NCBI GenBank assembly: GCA_011634665.1
Contig: WAEK01000020.1
Span: 774,501-838,500, forward strand
From: Mortierella sp. BCC40632
Taxonomy: Eukaryota; Mortierellomycota; Mortierellomycetes; Mortierellales; Mortierellaceae
Length of the DNA stretch: 64,000 bases
Direction of reading: 5' to 3'
The notes under the pieces were generated by a model that worked only from the letters and a program-made list of their open reading frames with translations, had not been told where the DNA came from and did not search any database. How positions within the stretch are numbered: the first letter of the stretch is position 1; each line of letters begins with the position of its first letter. The translations under genes and the position numbers were made by a program. Positions 58,658 through 64,000 of this stretch are shown here, one piece after another.

Positions 58658-59757
58658 CAGTCAAAACCTCTTTTCCTGGACGACTCACAGCCAAAATCGT
58701 CCAGGAAAAAATTTCCAGGCCACTTCAATTCAATCGGAAGGAGAAATATATATGAGCCCTGCCAAAAGCTTGCATGATAGGGAAGTGCGTCTGGACGGTC
58801 CGTCCAGATGGGTTCAAAAAAAAATTGTACAATGCCTCATATCTTTGAAGATTTGGCTTCATCTCTCTGAAGAGTTACGTCTCACTTTTGGTTTCTTGTA
58901 TCTGGCGAACTCATCTGTGATTCCCTAAAGGTCTGTCATAAGCCCTTTGTGGAGATTTGCGTACCCGAGGTCGGTCGAACGCTGGTCGGGTTGAACACTG
59001 GCTGCAATCTCTGTGGTCATTCGTGTATTTTTTTTTTTTTTTTTTTTTTCTGGATCCATCTGTTTGAGATAGAAGGCCCTGTATCGTCGCAAATTGTAAG
59101 TATTGTCAGGTGTAAGCGTGGATACTGGGTGTAAAAGCTTCTAGATTTGTAAGCAAACTCTGGTTCAATCAATTGAAGATTGACCGAGCCTGCTTTTCCA
59201 CGCAGTTTGACATATATTACTTTGTGGTGAGTTACGAACCAGGAGACGTAAAAAGAGCTTGGTGCTGTATCATTGTTACTGCTGTTGAATGGATACCTCT
59301 GGCATGCGCAGCCACTTGTGTAGTCTTCTTGTTCTGCGTTGATTCCCAATCCCATCCACAAGTACTTGCTCAAGTCTCTCGTTCTTCTGCGTAGTTGGAT
59401 GACAGCTTTTGGGACTCTTAGGATATGTTTGCGCTCCTTGGTGTACCAAGAATGGATAGTAGACTTGGGGGGGGGGTCATCAAACTAGATTAAACAATGG
59501 AGAGTGTCATAGGAAACTACGCTCCCCAAAATCAACTTGGCTATAACAGAGATACTGAGCTTCTGGCTGCATTCCCAACCTGAACCGTCCCAGACGAACC
59601 ATCCCAGACGAACCGTCCAGACGCACTTCCCCAGCATGCAAGGTTTTCGGGTGGGCTCGCGCCTATATATTTTTCGTTCCGATTGAATTGAAGTGGCCTG
59701 GAAATTTTTTCCTGGACGATTTTCGCTGAGAGTCGTCCAGGAAAAGAGACTGTTCTG
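58658..59757 (-). mobile_element. 1.1-kb deleted pogo/Tigger-type element with long inverted repeats
   Basis: The left arm (58658-58815) and the right arm (59582-59757) are inverted copies over more than 150 bases; both contain CTCTTTTCCTGGACGACT, AATCGTCCAGGAAAAAATTT and GGCCACTTCAATTCAATCGG. The outer ends read CAG at 58658 and CTG at 59755-59757, each next to TA (58656-58657, 59758-59759), the pogo/Tigger signature. On the minus strand, 59158-59223 still reads a transposase fragment (YVKLRGKAGSVNLQLIEPE) that matches the CENP-B-HTH end YVQLHGQAGSVDVPAIQPR of the element at 22.1 kb. The rest of the transposase is gone, so this is an internally deleted, non-autonomous derivative. The right arm has an extra short tandem of CAGACGAACC-type units. 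Confidence 0.85.
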
Positions 59758-59759
59758 TA

Positions 59760-60292
59760 TGTTCAAGCATGGGCATGGGAGCGGCATAAAAAAAAAAAAA
59801 TTCAGGGGACCCTTCTTCCCAGAGTTGCTTGGGAAGACAAGGGAGTCAGAGACAGTGCATAAGAAACTCAATTTTTCCCTTTGATTTCTCTCAGTGCCCA
59901 CGATATGGGGGAGGGGAGAGGAAGAAACATCCATGGCATTTGGCTAGGGGTAAGATGAAGCGTAAAAGAGCATCTCCAAGCCTTTTGAGAACCAGGCATA
60001 TTTTTCTTCTTCAAAGAGAACACAGGACTAGCTGTCGTTGTTGTTGCTGCTGTTTTTTTAATTATCTAATTCAACACTCGAAAAGGCTATCAGCTGGTGG
60101 TTGGCTCTCTATAAAATGGAAGCAAGTTCCAACGTTGCCTTTTTGACTTTTGACTCTCGTTCCCTTTTTCTCGTTAAAAAAAAAAAAAGAGACAACAGAA
60201 AAGCCAGAAGAGAGTGAGTGAAAAGAATAACTATACATGCTCCAGAGCAGGGACTGGGACTGCCCAAGAAGAAGAAAGGGTCTTCTCCAAAC
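59760..60292. other. Intergenic, 3' side of the cyclin gene
   Basis: A short A-run at about 59788-59800 and at 60177-60189, otherwise unremarkable. No gene seen. Confidence 0.5.
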
Positions 60293-62245
60293 TCAGTGAC
60301 ACTCGATGGCCTGGAATGGATCCATCCATCTTTCAAGCCCTGATGAAATCTGGTTATTCTCGCTCAGGACTGGATGAGGAAGCATCCAATCGACCACCGG
60401 ATGAGTCTCAACAATCGCAAAGTTTCCCGTCCATCGTAGACCCATGGCATCGTCATTTTCGAGCGATATTCGCTTCTTGTTCGTGTCAGCACAAAGAGTG
60501 TGGAAAGTAGACAAAGGATTCAATGGGTTTGGAGAATGGCCTTGAAGTGCAAAAGTCGAGGGTACCATCAGTGGGTCCATTGGCCAATGAGTAGCCAGAA
60601 GAGTGAGCTGGGTCACGACCTTGTAACTAGCAATAGCAATCATCACCGTTCCCATCACAGCAAGATACATTCGTGTAATCGCCGATACCACCTGCCAGAC
60701 TATTGCAGCCATGTCCCCTTGAAGTGTCTTGAAATGGAGTCGGTTCGCATAATTCGGCATCAGTTGTTGAGTCAAAATCCGGACATCACTATACGAAAGT
60801 GCAGCTGTAAGTCCTCGGCCCCAGACCTGCCTCAGGGCCATGATCACCTCGAGATAGGTTAGGAATCCGTGGAATTCAGGCTCACTGACATAGAGTCGAT
60901 ATTGTAATTGACCAAGGAATCGCCGCTCAAGATCGTTGAGCTCTTGTGTAGTGTAATGACCTCTTGTGAATTCTGCCCATTCTGCATTTGAATAAGTGGC
61001 ATCGTAGAGATATTTGTCTGCACAAATGACCGAGACAAGAAAGAGTGAGATACTAGACCATGACTCCCATTTACTCTTAGAGGAAGCCGGTGATGACGGT
61101 GACGTCGAGGTCGAAGGATTAGTGTACTGTTGTTGGTGTTGTTGATGCTGGTGGCAGTGGTAATGAGAATGATGAGGGGGTATTGAGTCCAGAGGCGAGC
61201 CCGATTCCGAAGACGAGGCAGATTCGGTAGAGCCACTGTTGGTGTGGTCATTTGGGGATGACGACAGAGAGAATTGCTTCCTCATGAGCGAAAAGGGGAC
61301 GACGGCAGAGTGGTGGTCAGGACCTTGATCCAGACGTGTTCTCCTCTTTCGATCTTGCTTCGTCTTGAACCGGTCCACATAGATCAGGGCGAGAATCAGG
61401 GTCGTGCACGAGAGTTGGGTTCGTTTCAGGATACGTTGGATAAAGTAAAAGACGTTGTCATCATCCCAGGAGTGACTGTCCTGGGCTGCGGACTCTGATC
61501 CGAGTGGCGAAGTCAAAGAGTCTTGTGGTGGAGTGTGCTTTCCGGTGCCCTTGTTGTTATTATCGTTGTTGCTATTGTCCTGTGCCCCCTTGGAAGCCGT
61601 TGCTTCTCCTGAATTCTTGGTGCTGCTGTTGTTCTTATGGTCGTGGTCGTATGAGCCGGCTTGGCCCATTGCCGTGCCGAATAACGAGAGTTCACGGCCC
61701 GTGAGAACAGACGCAATTACGGCTGCCGCCAGGTCTAGGCATCAGCAAGATCAAGCAAGAAGAAAAAAAAGGGCTCGATGAATGACTCGGCCATGTCTTG
61801 GAGAGACTCGCTATTTTTTTTTTTTTTTTTTGGTACAGCTCATGTCCTCTCCCAGCTCGTCATTAGGAACATACCAATGAGATTGAATGGGATGCGAGTG
61901 AATTCATCTCTCGCGTAGCCATACTCTCTCAAATGGTCCAGAAATGAGGTGTACTCGCTCAGCGGCTCAGAGAACTATTTAGAGAGGTCAGTTGACGACC
62001 CCAACAAAACAATCCGGTGAGCATTTTTTTTTTTCTTTCTTTCAACGAGAATGAGAATGAGAATGAGAAAGAAAGAAAGAAAGAAAGAGTGCGTCCAAAA
62101 GAGAGATAAAGAAAGGTGGAGAGTTGGTGATGAAGAAGAAGGAAAAAAAAGAGCATACAGTAGTGTCGGTATGGAGGGCACGCTCCTTGTCTCGGAGAGA
62201 TTGCTCCCGTCTTGTTTGTCTCCTCTTGCGCTGTTTGCTGGCCAT
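60293..62245 (-). CDS. Pho80/CNPPD1-like cyclin
   Basis: Three exons, 62159-62245, 61875-61974 and 60293-61734, join in phase (GTATGC and GTATGT donors) and give 542 residues. The start MASKQRKRRQTRRE sits in an ACCATGG context. Exon 2 (FSEPLSEYTSFLDHLREYGY, FTRIPFNLI) and early exon 3 (DLAAAVIASVLTGRELSLFG) form the entry to the cyclin fold. The cyclin box reads VFYFIQRILKRTQLSCTTLI, LALIYVDRFK, then, after an insert, SISLFLVSVICADKYLYDAT, YSNAEWAEFTRGHYTTQELN and DLERRFLGQLQYRLYVSEPEF. The box is split by a Ser/His/Gln-rich insert of about 105 residues (about 61030-61340), and another low-complexity stretch precedes it. These cyclins activate Pho85/Cdk5-type kinases; the partner here is inference. 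Its 5' end lies inside the open frame that trails the lipase gene on the same strand. Confidence 0.82.
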
Positions 62246-62639
62246 GGTGCAGTGGGCAGCGTGTCAGGAATTGTCGATGAAGTTGAATGACTAGCCCGAG
62301 TGCAAAGAAAGAGAGAGTGCGTGTATATGAGGTAAAGAAGGAGAGAGAAAGAGAGGAAAAGGAGCAAGAGCGTGAGTGCTGGCTGCAATAGAAGTGAAAA
62401 GAATGGTTGAATGGGAGGTGTAGGTATGAGATTCGATTCTGGCCAATGGGTGGATTGTGATGTTAAAGAGAGCAAGAGCGAGCGAAGGAGAGCGTGGGTG
62501 GGTGATGGAGGCTGCATATCATGTGATATCCACCAAGACCAAGAATGCATAAAAAAATCGTATTTATTCCGCTCGTCATGCAATAAAAATCGACTACATA
62601 GGGGTATCTGCTGCCTCTGTTGGCGAGGGATGCTCAGTT

Positions 62640-63982
62640 CATGAAGGTGAGGCAGTTGAGGCGACGGGGTTGGGTTGGGGGAGGGAGTGAAAAAATCGTC
62701 CATGATATTAAAAGCAAGAGAGCTGGCAAAGATCGAAATGTGCATCGTAAAGTCCAGGAAGCAATACTCTTGGAGAGCCTTGTTCTTTACCAATGGATTC
62801 TTGTCAACAAGAAAAGAGCGCGTATAGGGAGTCACGACCTCATCGTACTTTGTGGCGAGCATAAGGTACTCTACTCCTGGGACTGTGTCTCCGTCCTTGT
62901 AGAGATCCTTCATGAATTGGGAGTCATACACCATCTGAAGGCAGGCCGCACAAAACTTGCTCAGCAGCTTTGTCACCGGATCATACACTAGTTTCAGAGG
63001 AACACAAGAACAAATGATCAGTAATTGTTTGCTTCCACCACATTCATCTTTCACAGCCTACAAGAATGCCAGCACTTACGTCCAATGATACGGCCAAGCG
63101 TAACAAGTGAACTCAAGTCAGTTCCATGGGTTGCAGGAGCAAGGCCACCCAGCTTGCGCACCTTGTTGGCTCCTCCCAATCTCTTCATATAGTAGATAGG
63201 CAGCTGCAAACATTTAAGGTATTAAAAAGGGGGAAGGAAGGGTTCTCGAGTAAGCATCTCTCTCTTTTCGCATTCTGAGTTTGACATGAGAACTATATTC
63301 AACTTACAAGACCTCCTTGAGAATGGCCCAACATATCAACCTTGGATGCTCCGGTAGCAGCCAACACTAAACAAGGCAATTCGTAAACAATAGATTGATG
63401 TTAGTGACATGTCTCTTTTCGAACTAGGCAAGTGAGCAGGTCGTAGGAATGTTGTTTACCTTTGTCAACAAAAGCGCTCAATTGTTTTCCAGAGTTCTCA
63501 ATGAGGTCCATGCCTCCGATTCCTGGTAATTGAGGAACTTGTCCATAGTCAAGCTATTTTGGTCAAGAAAGTTAGTAAAGTCTCCGAATAGATTGTATCC
63601 GCTACTCCTCTTCTACGCGCCAATCGAACTGTTTCTTTTCTTTCTTTTTTCTCTAGCCTTCACATACTTGGAATACACAGTATCCCTTGAGACCAAACCG
63701 TGTTCCGTGGTATGCCCAGCTAATGACGGAAGAATTGATAGGTCAGCCAATCTATTGGATTTTAACTAAAAAAGAGTTTCAAGATGATTATCGAGTCTCT
63801 TACTTGATAATGGCCGTCGGAAAGGTAGCGTGGACAAGAACCAATGGATACGGGTGCGATGCTGAAGGTTTGCATGACCAGTCATTTGCAAAGGATTGCG
63901 CTTCGAAATTCGCAGGCGGTTCTTGAACCGGGGCTGCATCGGTCTTGTCTGTAGCCAACGACAGTGTGGCGACGATCACCAT
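62640..63982 (-). CDS. Secreted triacylglycerol lipase (alpha/beta hydrolase, GHSQG), both ends uncertain
   Basis: Exons 63804-63982, 63668-63719, 63460-63553, 63308-63366, 63080-63203 and one from 62987 leftwards join in phase. The start shown (ATG at 63982) follows a CAG that could be a splice acceptor, so a signal-peptide exon may lie beyond the window. Visible parts: a weak hydrophobic start, NDWSCKPSASHPYPLVLVHA (oxyanion strand, with HA in place of the usual HG), WAYHGTRFGLKGYCVFQLDY, GQVPQLPGIGGMDLIENSGK, QLSAFVDKVLAATGASKVDM, the nucleophile elbow LGHSQGGLPIYY, LGGLAPATHGTDLSSL, GVEYLMLATKYDEVVTPYT (catalytic Asp region), and CFLDFTMHISIFASSLAF with the catalytic His. This is the bacterial/fungal lipase_2-type family. 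The conserved part ends near 62680, but no in-frame stop follows until 61975, inside the cyclin gene. A frameshift in the T6/C5 run near 62690 would restore a stop near 62641. Confidence 0.8.
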
Positions 63983-64000
63983 TGCCCACCTGAGCAAACC

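Noticed and set aside
63720..63780. Frameshift in the second lipase exon (NPIDWLTY followed by TAG)
   Set aside because: Using the CATTAG acceptor just before CTGGGCATACC joins the exons in phase and restores the family sequence, so the apparent lesion lies inside an intron.

Overview
The window reads as chromosomal DNA of a filamentous, early-diverging fungus. The evidence is intron-rich protein genes with GTAAGT/GTATGT donors and short introns, poly(A) signals, and a classic fungal gene set: polyphosphate polymerase with an SPX domain, a Crz1-like zinc finger, a CDC50 flippase subunit, a fungal secreted lipase and Kre9-like wall proteins. It also has abundant simple repeats and pogo-type DNA transposons. 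The protein style and long purine/pyrimidine microsatellites suggest Mucoromycota, perhaps Mortierellaceae. That placement is inference, not proven here.

Layout. Positions 1-4290 and about 7270-12760 hold two copies of one dispersed repeat. Their core (1-2690 against 8771-11390) is nearly identical, and a minisatellite-rich tail has diverged. The full copy carries a polyglutamine/acidic reading frame with an in-frame stop. Between the copies, and out to 13.9 kb, there are only weak gene remnants. VTC4 (13977-17920, minus) follows, then a 4-kb gene-free, microsatellite-rich stretch. Next is a pogo-family transposon (22129-24367) with 115-bp inverted repeats and a frameshifted transposase.

From 24.9 to 63.98 kb the genes are denser. 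They are: a mucin-like membrane protein (minus); an FMN-oxidase/FNR fusion (plus); SGF29 (minus) and RPN5 (plus), which diverge from a 320-bp promoter; a secreted protein with Kre9-like modules; a CDC50-family flippase subunit; an LRR surface protein; a Crz1-like C2H2 factor (minus); RLP24; an F-box/LRR protein; a long carnitine acyltransferase; a 1.1-kb deleted pogo-type element; a Pho80/CNPPD1-like cyclin (minus); and a secreted GHSQG lipase (minus) running to the right edge.

The genes do not form a pathway cluster. They are housekeeping and cell-surface functions spread along a chromosome arm: polyphosphate synthesis, proteasome lid, SAGA reader, 60S maturation, phospholipid flipping, acyl-carnitine metabolism and wall biogenesis. 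I reconstructed exon structures by hand from splice signals and reading-frame phase. Where every phase closed, I am confident to within a few bases.
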